Shown here: positions 1-5,941 of the stretch, piece by piece | Position numbering within the stretch: position 1 is the first letter of the stretch | How the letters are laid out: every line of letters begins with the position of its first letter | Assembly: GCA_947374105.1 (NCBI GenBank) | Contig: CANCAO010000109.1 | Location: 1-6,138, forward strand | Direction: 5' to 3' | DNA length: 6,138 bases | DNA from: Comamonadaceae bacterium | GTDB taxonomy: Bacteria > Pseudomonadota > Gammaproteobacteria > Burkholderiales > Burkholderiaceae_C | Made by a program: the position numbers and the translations under genes | Notes under the pieces: generated by a model | What the model was told of the DNA's origin: nothing | Databases searched by the model: none | The model's input: only the letters and a program-made list of their open reading frames with translations

Positions 1-657
1 CGCGGCGCACAAGACATGCAAAGCGAGATGGAGCGTTTCCCGCGTCTGTTTCGCAACGCCGAGAGTGTGCCCGGCCTGACTTGGCCGTCCATGGTGATTG
101 GCGGCGGCAACCCTGCCAAGGGTGAAGCCCCCGGCAAGCTGTCCATCAATCTGGGCGGTGTGGTGGTGCAAATCTGGAGCCCCGGCCCCGGCCACACGCG
201 CGGGGACACCATCGTCTGGGTGGAAGCCGAAAAAGTACTGTTCTCAGGCGATCTGGTGGAGTTTGAGGCTGGGGTCTATACCGGCGACGCGCAATTGGCC
301 GAATGGCCCGCCACGCTTGAGGCGCTGCGCGCGCTCAAGGCCGAGGCCATCGTGCCGGGACGGGGCGAAGCCATGATGGGCCGTGCCAACGTCAACAAGG
401 CGCTGGACTACACCAAGCGCTGGGTCGAGCTGCTGTTTAAGGCTGGGCAAGAGGCCGCTGCGCAAGGCATGGACCTCAAAGCCGCCATGGCCCACACCCG
501 CAAAAGCATGGACCCGGTCTTCGGCCACGTCTTCATCTACGAACACTGCCTGCCCTTCGACGTGAGCCGCGCCTATGACGAAGCGCAGGGCATCAAAAAC
601 CCGCGCATCTGGACGGCCAAGCGGGACCAGGAGATGTGGAAGGCTTTACAGGCGTGA
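1..657 (+). CDS. MBL-fold metallo-hydrolase, 5'-truncated by the window edge
   Basis: This is the C-terminal part of a metallo-beta-lactamase-fold hydrolase. The frame is open from base 1 and the first ATG (16) has no convincing ribosome site, so the gene almost certainly starts upstream and its HxHxDH metal motif is not visible. Numbering from the codon at 16, a GHTRGD block (residues 59-64, His60) and an SGDL block (residues 78-81, Asp79) match the later metal-ligand motifs of the fold. The strand that normally reads PGHG is PGRGE here (residues 114-118), so Arg116 sits where the last His ligand is expected. About 90 further residues, rich in Ala, Lys and Glu and probably helical, follow the core. 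The substrate cannot be told; glyoxalase II-like, sulfur-cycle and other hydrolases share this fold. The gene ends 13 bases before the convergent lipoprotein gene. Fold assignment is firm; function is unknown. Confidence 0.85.
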   Translation, partial: RGAQDMQSEMERFPRLFRNAESVPGLTWPSMVIGGGNPAKGEAPGKLSINLGGVVVQIWSPGPGHTRGDTIVWVEAEKVLFSGDLVEFEAGVYTGDAQLAEWPATLEALRALKAEAIVPGRGEAMMGRANVNKALDYTKRWVELLFKAGQEAAAQGMDLKAAMAHTRKSMDPVFGHVFIYEHCLPFDVSRAYDEAQGIKNPRIWTAKRDQEMWKALQA

Positions 658-675
658 GGCACGCTTAGCCTCATG
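653..675. terminator. Hairpin shared by two convergent gene ends
   Basis: TGAGGC (655-660) and GCCTCA (668-673) form a perfect 6-bp inverted repeat around a 7-base loop, extendable by a G-T and a C-G pair to 653-675. The TGA stop of the hydrolase gene is 655-657 and the TGA stop of the minus-strand lipoprotein gene is 673-671, so the two stops pair with each other. There is no strong T-run on either side, so intrinsic termination would be weak. A bidirectional terminator role is inferred from position and symmetry. Confidence 0.4.
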
Positions 676-1567
676 ATCTTTGCGCGGCCAAAATCCGCGC
701 ATCGGCCTCGTAATTTTTTAGCACCTCCACCGCTTTTAACCGCTGCGACGCGCTGGTGCTGTTGTGCAGGGCAGCCAAGGTCGTGCAGCCCTCCGTGATT
801 AATTTCTCTTGCTGGTTGCGGTAGGTCACATCGGGGGAGTTCAGGCTGCGCTCAATCAGGGCTTGCACTTCCGCTTTCACGTGGGCGGGGCGATCGGCTT
901 TGTTGCTGTGCTCGGCAAGGGTGCGCAGAATGTCTTGCTGGCGTCGCAGGGCTTCACGGTAGGTAGCGGTGGCGTCAAAGCTGGAGCTGGCGATGCTTTG
1001 GCGCAACACGGCGCGCTGCGGCTCTTGCAGACGGCCATAGAGGTTTTCAGTACGATCTACCGCCAGTTGGAAGCGGTAAGCGCTGAGCTCTTCGGGCGTC
1101 ACGTCTATCCATTGCGTCCGCCATTTTTTATTCTTCTTTTCAAATTGCTGGGCCAGGTACTTGAGTTGATCAGGTCGCAAAGTCGGTGTGAGAGCGCTCA
1201 GTGGCTCTGCCGCGCGTGTGCCCATTTGCTGCATGAAGCCGCGCACCTCGGTAGCCACGGCGCACAGTTGTTCGGGGCTGACTTTGCCAGGGGCAAGCCG
1301 CTGTATTTTTAGCAGTGACTCTGCATAGGCGGGCAGCGCTTGGCTGCGGTGCCAAGTGTGCAGCGTGGTCAGGCCGTCGCGTACCTGGAGCGATTGCACG
1401 TCATTGAGGTCAAGGTAGCCATCCAGCCACCAGTAGGTGATTGACGGCGCGCTGTTGTAGCCCAGCTTGATAGCGCTGCAACTCGTCAACAAGATGAGTA
1501 AAAGTGCGCTGATAATGCGACTCAGCGTCGTCCAAAGGCGGGCAGATGTAGGCATGAAAATAAGCAT
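671..1567 (-). CDS. DUF6279-like outer-membrane or periplasmic lipoprotein of unknown function
   Basis: A 298-residue secreted protein. The N-terminus has basic residues (Arg10, Arg17), a hydrophobic stretch (about residues 18-28) and a lipobox, LTSC, with Cys30 as the predicted lipidated residue. This marks a type II signal peptide and membrane anchoring. After the Cys, a KLGYNSAP segment and YWWLDGYLDLND (about residues 34-56) match what I recall of the DUF6279 lipoprotein family. The rest is charged and probably helical, with many Gln, Arg and Glu, and has no catalytic motif that I recognise. I used the ATG at 1567; an in-frame ATG at 1555 also leaves a complete signal peptide, and neither has a clear ribosome site. 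The gene is divergent from glmU across 61 bases. Lipoprotein assignment is strong, family assignment is from memory, and no function is proposed. Confidence 0.82.
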   Translation of the reverse strand: MLIFMPTSARLWTTLSRIISALLLILLTSCSAIKLGYNSAPSITYWWLDGYLDLNDVQSLQVRDGLTTLHTWHRSQALPAYAESLLKIQRLAPGKVSPEQLCAVATEVRGFMQQMGTRAAEPLSALTPTLRPDQLKYLAQQFEKKNKKWRTQWIDVTPEELSAYRFQLAVDRTENLYGRLQEPQRAVLRQSIASSSFDATATYREALRRQQDILRTLAEHSNKADRPAHVKAEVQALIERSLNSPDVTYRNQQEKLITEGCTTLAALHNSTSASQRLKAVEVLKNYEADARILAAQRS

Positions 1568-1628
1568 GAAACAGTGTGGGGCAGGCGCGAGCGTAACGCA
1601 GTACTGTCCTCAACCCATGAGGAACAAC
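1568..1628. other. Divergent intergenic region, lipoprotein gene / glmU
   Basis: These 61 bases separate the two divergent start codons and should hold at least one 5' untranslated region. I see no convincing -35/-10 pair on either strand. A GATAAT at 1511-1516, inside the lipoprotein gene, resembles a -10 box for glmU but lacks a matching -35 box. The glmU promoter may therefore lie within the lipoprotein coding sequence. Confidence 0.35.
1619..1624 (+). promoter_or_regulatory. Ribosome binding site deciding the glmU start
   Basis: GAGGAA lies four bases before the ATG at 1629. It supports that codon over the in-frame ATG at 1617, which overlaps the site, and over the much longer open frame starting at 1467, which would run across the divergent lipoprotein gene. 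Confidence 0.6.
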
Positions 1629-3059
1629 ATGAATCAAGTGAAACAAGCAGCACCGCTGGATGTGGTCATCATGGCCGCCGGCAAGGGCACACGCATGAAA
1701 AGCAAGCTGCCCAAGGTCTTGCACCGCCTGGCCGGGCGTGCGTTGCTACAGCACGTGGTGGACCGTGCGGGTGACTTAGCGGCGCGACGGGTGGTGGTGA
1801 TTACCGGCCACGGCGCTATGGAAGTTGAAGCAGCTCTCGCACGTTCTACGGGCGATACGGCTGGTTTTGCCCTTGAATTTGTGCGCCAGGAGCCGCAACT
1901 CGGCACCGGCCACGCGGTGCAACAGACCGTGCCTGTGCTGCCCGATGACGGCGTCGTAGTGATTTTGTCGGGCGATGTGCCGCTGACCCAGACTGACACT
2001 TTGCGTGACCTGATTGCGGCCTGCGATGGACGCCAACTCGCCTTGCTGACGATCGACTTTGCCGACCCCACGGGTTATGGCCGCATCGTGCGCTCAAGCA
2101 CCGGCGGCGTGCAAGCCATCGTCGAGCACAAAGACGCTACGCCCGCCCAGCACGCCATCAAAGAGGTGTACAGCGGCATCATGGCCGTACCCGCGAAGCT
2201 GCTCAAGCCCTGGCTGGCCCGGCTGGACAACAAAAACGCCCAGGGCGAGTTCTACCTGACCGATGTGGTCAAGTTCGCCGTGGCCGATGGCGTGCCTGTA
2301 GTGGCCCACAAGATCAGCGACCCGCTGCAGGTGGCCGGCATCAACAGCCCGGTGCAATTGGCCGAGCTGGAGCGCGCGCATCAAATGCGCCGCGCTGAGG
2401 CGCTGATGGTGCAAGGTGTGCGCTTGGCCGACCCGGCCCGCTTTGATGTGCGCGGTGAGCTGACCTGCGGGCAAGACGTAGAGATCGACATCAACTGCAT
2501 TTTTGAAGGCCAGGTGGTGCTGGGTGAGGGCGTGAAGATCGGCGCGCATTGCGTCATCGCCCATGCCCGCATCGAGGCGGGGGCGGTGATTCACCCCTTT
2601 ACCCATATCGACGGTGGCAGCAGCAGTGTCAAAGACCAAATTGTGGTGGGCGCAGGTGCGCTGGTGGGCCCGTTTGCCCGTTTGCGGCCAGGAGCCAAGC
2701 TGGGCGAGCAGGTGCACATTGGCAATTTTGTCGAGGTGAAAAATTCCACACTCGCCAATGGGGCCAAGGCCAATCACCTGGCTTATGTGGGTGACTCGGC
2801 CTTGGGCGAGCGCGTCAACTTTGGCGCGGGCAGCATTACCGCCAATTACGACGGGGCCAACAAGCACAAGACGGTGATTGAGCATGATGTTCACATTGGC
2901 AGCAACTGCGTGCTGATCGCCCCCGTCACCATTGGTGCAGGTGGCACGGTGGGGGGGGGCTCCACCATCACCCAAAACACGGCCCCGGGCGTGTTGACCG
3001 TGGCACGCGCCAAACAAGTGAGTCTGTCCAACTGGGCGCGCCCGGCCAAAAAGAAATAA
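1629..3059 (+). CDS. glmU: Bifunctional UDP-GlcNAc pyrophosphorylase / glucosamine-1-phosphate N-acetyltransferase
   Basis: This cytoplasmic enzyme performs the last two steps to UDP-GlcNAc. It acetylates glucosamine-1-phosphate with acetyl-CoA, then transfers UMP from UTP. The 476-residue product has an N-terminal nucleotidyltransferase domain (about 10-240) with the signature AAGKGTRMKSKLPK (16-29), the metal-binding SGDVPL (114-119, Asp116), and Asn239 in GINS. A left-handed beta-helix acetyltransferase domain follows (about 260-470). It carries GPFARLRPGA (347-356), Lys371 in FVEVKN, HLAYVGD (383-389, His383 matching the E. coli catalytic His363) and NYDGANKHKT (406-415). The end, RPAKKK, resembles the E. 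coli terminus. It is some 20 residues longer than the E. coli enzyme, partly from an insertion of about eight residues near 327-346. The kinase gene starts 16 bases downstream. All key residues that I can place are present. Confidence 0.97.
   Translation: MNQVKQAAPLDVVIMAAGKGTRMKSKLPKVLHRLAGRALLQHVVDRAGDLAARRVVVITGHGAMEVEAALARSTGDTAGFALEFVRQEPQLGTGHAVQQTVPVLPDDGVVVILSGDVPLTQTDTLRDLIAACDGRQLALLTIDFADPTGYGRIVRSSTGGVQAIVEHKDATPAQHAIKEVYSGIMAVPAKLLKPWLARLDNKNAQGEFYLTDVVKFAVADGVPVVAHKISDPLQVAGINSPVQLAELERAHQMRRAEALMVQGVRLADPARFDVRGELTCGQDVEIDINCIFEGQVVLGEGVKIGAHCVIAHARIEAGAVIHPFTHIDGGSSSVKDQIVVGAGALVGPFARLRPGAKLGEQVHIGNFVEVKNSTLANGAKANHLAYVGDSALGERVNFGAGSITANYDGANKHKTVIEHDVHIGSNCVLIAPVTIGAGGTVGGGSTITQNTAPGVLTVARAKQVSLSNWARPAKKK
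2951..2959 (+). repeat. Nine-base poly-G tract inside glmU
   Basis: A run of nine G residues encodes part of Val-Gly-Gly-Gly near residues 441-444 of GlmU, in the beta-helix. The frame is intact in this copy. A one-base change would disrupt the last 30 or so residues, and such runs are prone to slippage and to sequencing error. Confidence 0.9.
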
Positions 3060-3075
3060 GGCCAAGACGCTGGCC
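3060..3075 (+). promoter_or_regulatory. Small inverted repeat before the kinase start codon
   Basis: GGCCA (3060-3064) and TGGCC (3071-3075) form a perfect 5-bp stem with a 6-base loop, filling the gap between the glmU stop and the kinase ATG at 3076. In RNA it could mask initiation there, but a stem this short in GC-rich DNA may be chance. Confidence 0.25.
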
Positions 3076-3831
3076 ATGAGCATGTCTGACTCTCAATCAT
3101 CGGCGGTCCCCGAGGCGCTGTCACTGGCTCAGCTACAGGCCGAGCTAGCGCAGGCCCGTGCAGGGATGGAGGCTTTCACCTACGCCGTGGCGCATGATTT
3201 ACGGGCTCACTTGCGTCACATCACGGCGTATTCGGGCCTACTGCGCGAGGAGCTGGGTGCAAGCCTGAATGCCGACGCCACCCAGTACCTGGACACCGTG
3301 ACCCAGGCGGCTCGGCTGCTGGGTCAACAGATGGAAGGCCTGGTGGCCTTGTCCAAGCTGGACCGGATCACCCCCAAAAAAGTGTCGCTGGATCAGTCAG
3401 CCCTGATTACCCAGGCCTTGGCCAAGCTGGCCCACGAGTCAGCAGGTCGCCAGATCGACTGGCAAGTGGCCGATGACTTCCCGCAGCTACAAGGCGATGC
3501 AACCATGGTTCAGCAAGTCTGGAGCCATTTGCTATCCAACGCGATCAAGTTCACACGCCCTCGGGATAAAGCCGTCATCCAGATTGGATGGCAAGTACAA
3601 CCCGTAACGGGGCATTGCGCGTTTTTCGTTCAGGACAACGGTGTGGGCTTCAATGTACCTACCCCAGATCAAATGTTCGGTGTTTTTCGGCGCTTGCACC
3701 CTGCCAGTGAATTTGAAGGGCTGGGTCTTGGCCTAGCGCTGGCGCGCAAACTGGTCGAGTGCCACAAAGGTGAGATCTGGGCGCAATCTGAACTGGACGC
3801 AGGTTGCCTGATTCGCTTCACGCTACCATAG
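3076..3831 (+). CDS. Sensor-less histidine kinase (HisKA plus HATPase_c)
   Basis: A 251-residue soluble histidine kinase with no membrane segment and no recognisable PAS, GAF or receiver domain. Residues 1-30 look like a short coiled-coil lead-in (LAQLQAELAQARAGME). The dimerisation and phosphoacceptor helix carries AVAHDLRAHLRHI (37-49, His40), matching the HDLRAPLR type of H-box seen in phytochrome-like kinases, but with His45 where Pro is usual. The ATPase domain shows the N-box HLLSNAIKFT (151-160, Asn155), G1 box DNGVGF (187-192), F-box FGVFRRLH (201-208) and G2 box GLGLGL (215-220), so ATP binding looks intact. Two ATGs (3076 and 3082) are possible and neither has a good ribosome site. 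It lies 16 bases after glmU and 68 before glmS, so it may be co-transcribed with them. No cognate response regulator is in the window. Partner and signal are unknown. Confidence 0.9.
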   Translation: MSMSDSQSSAVPEALSLAQLQAELAQARAGMEAFTYAVAHDLRAHLRHITAYSGLLREELGASLNADATQYLDTVTQAARLLGQQMEGLVALSKLDRITPKKVSLDQSALITQALAKLAHESAGRQIDWQVADDFPQLQGDATMVQQVWSHLLSNAIKFTRPRDKAVIQIGWQVQPVTGHCAFFVQDNGVGFNVPTPDQMFGVFRRLHPASEFEGLGLGLALARKLVECHKGEIWAQSELDAGCLIRFTLP

Positions 3832-3839
3832 CCCCCTGA

Positions 3840-3853
3840 GTCAGCTCTCTGAC
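3840..3853 (+). terminator. Weak hairpin between kinase gene and glmS
   Basis: GTCAG (3840-3844) and CTGAC (3849-3853) form a perfect 5-bp stem with a CTCT loop, nine bases after the kinase stop. A C-rich stretch follows instead of a T-run, so it is a poor intrinsic terminator. It could be an attenuating or processing element before glmS, but it may have no function. Confidence 0.25.
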
Positions 3854-3885
3854 CCCCCTCCCCTTCACGCAGTCCCTTTAAACCT

Positions 3886-3891
3886 CTGGAG
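3886..3891 (+). promoter_or_regulatory. Ribosome binding site of glmS
   Basis: CTGGAG lies eight bases before the ATG at 3900. It fixes the start that gives the N-terminal Met-Cys-Gly-Ile-Val-Gly needed by this enzyme family. Confidence 0.65.
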
Positions 3892-3899
3892 CTTTTCTT

Positions 3900-5753
3900 A
3901 TGTGTGGCATTGTTGGCGCAGTCTCAAATCGCAATATCGTCCCGGTGCTGGTACAGGGCTTGCAGCGCCTGGAGTACCGGGGTTACGACTCGTGCGGGGT
4001 GGCGGTGCATGCGGACGGCGGGCTCAAGCGCGCGCGCAGCACCTCACGCGTGTCCGAGCTGGCCGAGCAGGTAGCGCTGAGCCACTTTGAAGGTCACACG
4101 GGCATTGCCCATACCCGTTGGGCTACCCACGGCGCGCCCGCTGTGCACAACGCACACCCGCACTTCAGCCACGGCCCCGGCGCTGATGCCGCAAACCAGC
4201 CCGCCCGCGTGGCCCTGGTGCACAACGGCATCATTGAAAACCACGACGAGCTGCGCGCCGCGCTCAAGGCCAAGGGTTATGTGTTTAGCAGTCAGACTGA
4301 CACCGAGGTGATTTCGCACCTGGTGGATTCGCTGTACGACGGCGACATCTTCAAAGCCGTGAAATCCGCAATCGCCCAATTGCATGGGGCCTACGCCATT
4401 GCCGTGTTTCACCACAACGAGCCCCTGCGCGTGATCGGTGCGCGCTCAGGCTCCCCGTTGATTCTGGGTGTGGGTAACGGCGGTGCAGAAACCTTCTTGG
4501 CCAGTGACGCCATGGCCTTGGCCGGTGTGACCGATCAAATCGTGTACCTGGAAGAAGGCGACTTGGTGGACATTCGCTTGGGTGCCTACAGCATTTTTGA
4601 CCGCGATCACCAGCCCGTGCAGCGCGAAGTCAAAACCGTGCAAGCCCACAGCGGCGCGGCAGAGCTGGGCCCGTATCGCCACTACATGCAAAAAGAAATT
4701 TTTGAGCAGCCACGCGCCATTGCCGACACCTTGGACGGCGTAGAGGCCATCGTGCCCGAGCTGTTTGGCCCTCTGGCCAAGCAGACCTTTGCAGACATCG
4801 ACTCGGTACTCATCCTGGCCTGTGGCACCAGCTACTACAGCGGCTGCACCGCCAAGTACTGGCTAGAGAGCATGGCCCACATCCCGACACAGGTGGAAGT
4901 GGCCAGCGAATACCGCTACCGCGACTCCGTGCCCAACCCCAAGACCCTGGTGGTCACCATCACCCAATCGGGTGAGACCGCCGATACCCTGGCAGCGCTG
5001 CGCCACGCGCAAAGCCTGGGCATGACGCAAACACTGACGATTTGCAACGTAGCCACCAGCGCCATGGTGCGTGAATGCAAGCTGGCCTACATCACCCGTG
5101 CGGGTGTAGAAATCGGCGTAGCTTCTACTAAGGCGTTCACCGCGCAACTGGCAGGTTTGTTTCTGCTGACGCTGGCCTTGGCCAAGAGCCGGGGGCATTT
5201 GTCGGCGGAAGCCGAGGCAAAACACATCAAGTCCATGCGTCACCTGCCCGTGGCCTTGCAATCGGTGCTGGCCTTGGAGCCACAAATCATCAGCTGGGCT
5301 GACGACTTTGCCCGCATGGAAAACGCCCTGTTCCTGGGCCGTGGTCTGCACTACCCCATCGCGATGGAAGGCGCGCTCAAGCTCAAAGAGATCAGCTACA
5401 TCCATGCCGAGGCCTACCCAGCCGGTGAACTCAAACACGGCCCGCTGGCCCTGGTCACCAGCGCCATGCCCGTCGTCACCGTGGCGCCTAACGACGCCCT
5501 GCTGGAAAAGCTCAAGAGCAATCTGCACGAGGTGCGTGCGCGCGGCGGCGTGCTCTACGTGCTGGCCGATGCCGACAGCCGCATCGAGAGCGGCGAAGGC
5601 CTGCACGTCATCCGCATGCCTGAACACTATGGTGCTCTGTCACCGCTGCTGCACGTCGTACCCCTGCAACTGCTGGCCTATCACACGGCTTGTGCGCGGG
5701 GTACGGATGTGGACAAGCCGCGTAACTTGGCGAAGAGTGTGACGGTGGAGTAG
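3900..5753 (+). CDS. glmS: Glutamine--fructose-6-phosphate aminotransferase (isomerizing)
   Basis: This cytoplasmic enzyme makes glucosamine-6-phosphate from fructose-6-phosphate and glutamine, the entry step to UDP-GlcNAc. The 617-residue product has an N-terminal class II glutaminase domain. Cys2 becomes the nucleophile once Met1 is removed, and RLEYRGYDS (23-31), HTRWATHG (71-78), NGIIENH (109-115) and TDTE (133-136) follow. Two SIS sugar-isomerase domains come next, with CGTSYYSG (308-315), TQSGETADT (355-363) and GVASTKAF (406-413). [13 protein letters not shown] (494-506), the HGPL motif (513-516) and the C-terminal tail [13 protein letters not shown] (605-617) contribute to the active site. 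Compared with E. coli (609 residues) there is an insertion of about ten residues near 88-103 in the glutaminase domain. No terminator lies right after the stop, and a probable Tn7-like transposon end begins 22 bases downstream. The enzyme call is near certain. Confidence 0.98.
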   Translation: MCGIVGAVSNRNIVPVLVQGLQRLEYRGYDSCGVAVHADGGLKRARSTSRVSELAEQVALSHFEGHTGIAHTRWATHGAPAVHNAHPHFSHGPGADAANQPARVALVHNGIIENHDELRAALKAKGYVFSSQTDTEVISHLVDSLYDGDIFKAVKSAIAQLHGAYAIAVFHHNEPLRVIGARSGSPLILGVGNGGAETFLASDAMALAGVTDQIVYLEEGDLVDIRLGAYSIFDRDHQPVQREVKTVQAHSGAAELGPYRHYMQKEIFEQPRAIADTLDGVEAIVPELFGPLAKQTFADIDSVLILACGTSYYSGCTAKYWLESMAHIPTQVEVASEYRYRDSVPNPKTLVVTITQSGETADTLAALRHAQSLGMTQTLTICNVATSAMVRECKLAYITRAGVEIGVASTKAFTAQLAGLFLLTLALAKSRGHLSAEAEAKHIKSMRHLPVALQSVLALEPQIISWADDFARMENALFLGRGLHYPIAMEGALKLKEISYIHAEAYPAGELKHGPLALVTSAMPVVTVAPNDALLEKLKSNLHEVRARGGVLYVLADADSRIESGEGLHVIRMPEHYGALSPLLHVVPLQLLAYHTACARGTDVDKPRNLAKSVTVE

Positions 5754-5774
5754 TTCAAACATTCTTGAGTCATC
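5717..5774 (+). other. Putative attTn7-type attachment region at the glmS 3' end
   Basis: In Tn7, TnsD recognises the conserved last codons of glmS and directs insertion about 25 bases beyond the stop. This stretch covers the corresponding last glmS codons ([11 protein letters not shown]) plus the 21-base spacer before the TGT at 5775. If the duplication is 5 bp as in Tn7, TCATC (5770-5774) would be one copy. The far copy lies outside the window. The role is inferred from position. Confidence 0.6.
5754..5774. other. Remnant of the native glmS downstream flank
   Basis: Twenty-one AT-rich bases lie between the glmS stop and the proposed transposon terminus. They hold no hairpin with a T-run, so the natural glmS terminator is either beyond the far end of the insertion or absent. 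Confidence 0.45.
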
Positions 5775-5787
5775 TGTTCCGACCAAT

Positions 5788-5801
5788 TAAAGTCGTAAAC
5801 A
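5788..5801 (+). repeat. Terminal-motif copy 1 (putative TnsB-type site)
   Basis: TAAAGTCGTAAACA, preceded by AT (5786-5787) and followed by GG. It starts 13 bases in from the proposed TGT terminus, similar to the placement of the outermost TnsB site in Tn7. Confidence 0.75.
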
Positions 5802-5807
5802 GGTTAA

Positions 5808-5821
5808 TAAAGTCGTAAACA
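5808..5821 (+). repeat. Terminal-motif copy 2 (putative TnsB-type site)
   Basis: A second exact copy of TAAAGTCGTAAACA in the same orientation, 20 bases start to start from copy 1, or about two helical turns. It is followed by CGG. Confidence 0.75.
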
Positions 5822-5875
5822 CGGCCCTAGCATCCATGCGGGTTTGCGGGGCGGTGAATTTTGGAGACGATTTTT

Positions 5876-5889
5876 TAAAGTCGTAAACA
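5876..5889 (+). repeat. Terminal-motif copy 3 (putative TnsB-type site)
   Basis: A third exact copy of TAAAGTCGTAAACA, same orientation, 68 bases from copy 2. It is preceded by a run of T and followed by CGC, sharing ACACG with copy 2. Confidence 0.75.
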
Positions 5890-5923
5890 CGCACGTTGAT
5901 TGTTGCCGCCAAACGGCTGTAGT

Positions 5924-5941
5924 CCAGTGATTTGTCACTGG
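5924..5941. repeat. Perfect 7-bp hairpin inside the putative element
   Basis: CCAGTGA (5924-5930) and TCACTGG (5935-5941) pair around a TTTG loop. No T-run follows on either strand, so it is not an obvious terminator. It could be a protein-binding palindrome or a fold-back structure near the element end. Confidence 0.6.

Noticed and set aside
809..1312. Plus-strand open frame (167 codons) opposite the lipoprotein gene
   Set aside because: The minus-strand product has a signal peptide and lipobox and a family-like segment. This frame has none and no ribosome site.
1488..1516. Sigma-70 promoter for glmU with GATAAT at 1511-1516
   Set aside because: The -10-like box is fair, but no hexamer 16-18 bases upstream resembles TTGACA, so it is not listed as a promoter.
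1467..1628. In-frame 54-residue upstream extension of GlmU
   Set aside because: It would overlap the start of the divergent lipoprotein gene, shows no GlmU homology, and the ribosome site at 1619-1624 supports the ATG at 1629.
2094..3083. Long minus-strand open frame (329 codons) opposite glmU
   Set aside because: It is fully antisense to a gene with complete GlmU motifs, has no recognisable domain, and is His/Gly/Ala-rich as expected from reading GC-rich coding DNA backwards.
4863..5627. Minus-strand open frame (254 codons) opposite glmS
   Set aside because: It is antisense to strongly conserved GlmS sequence, with low-complexity composition and no family resemblance.
5788..5889. CRISPR array or plasmid iterons
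   Set aside because: There are only three short copies with unequal spacing (20 and 68), and the location beside glmS with a TGT end fits a transposon terminus better.
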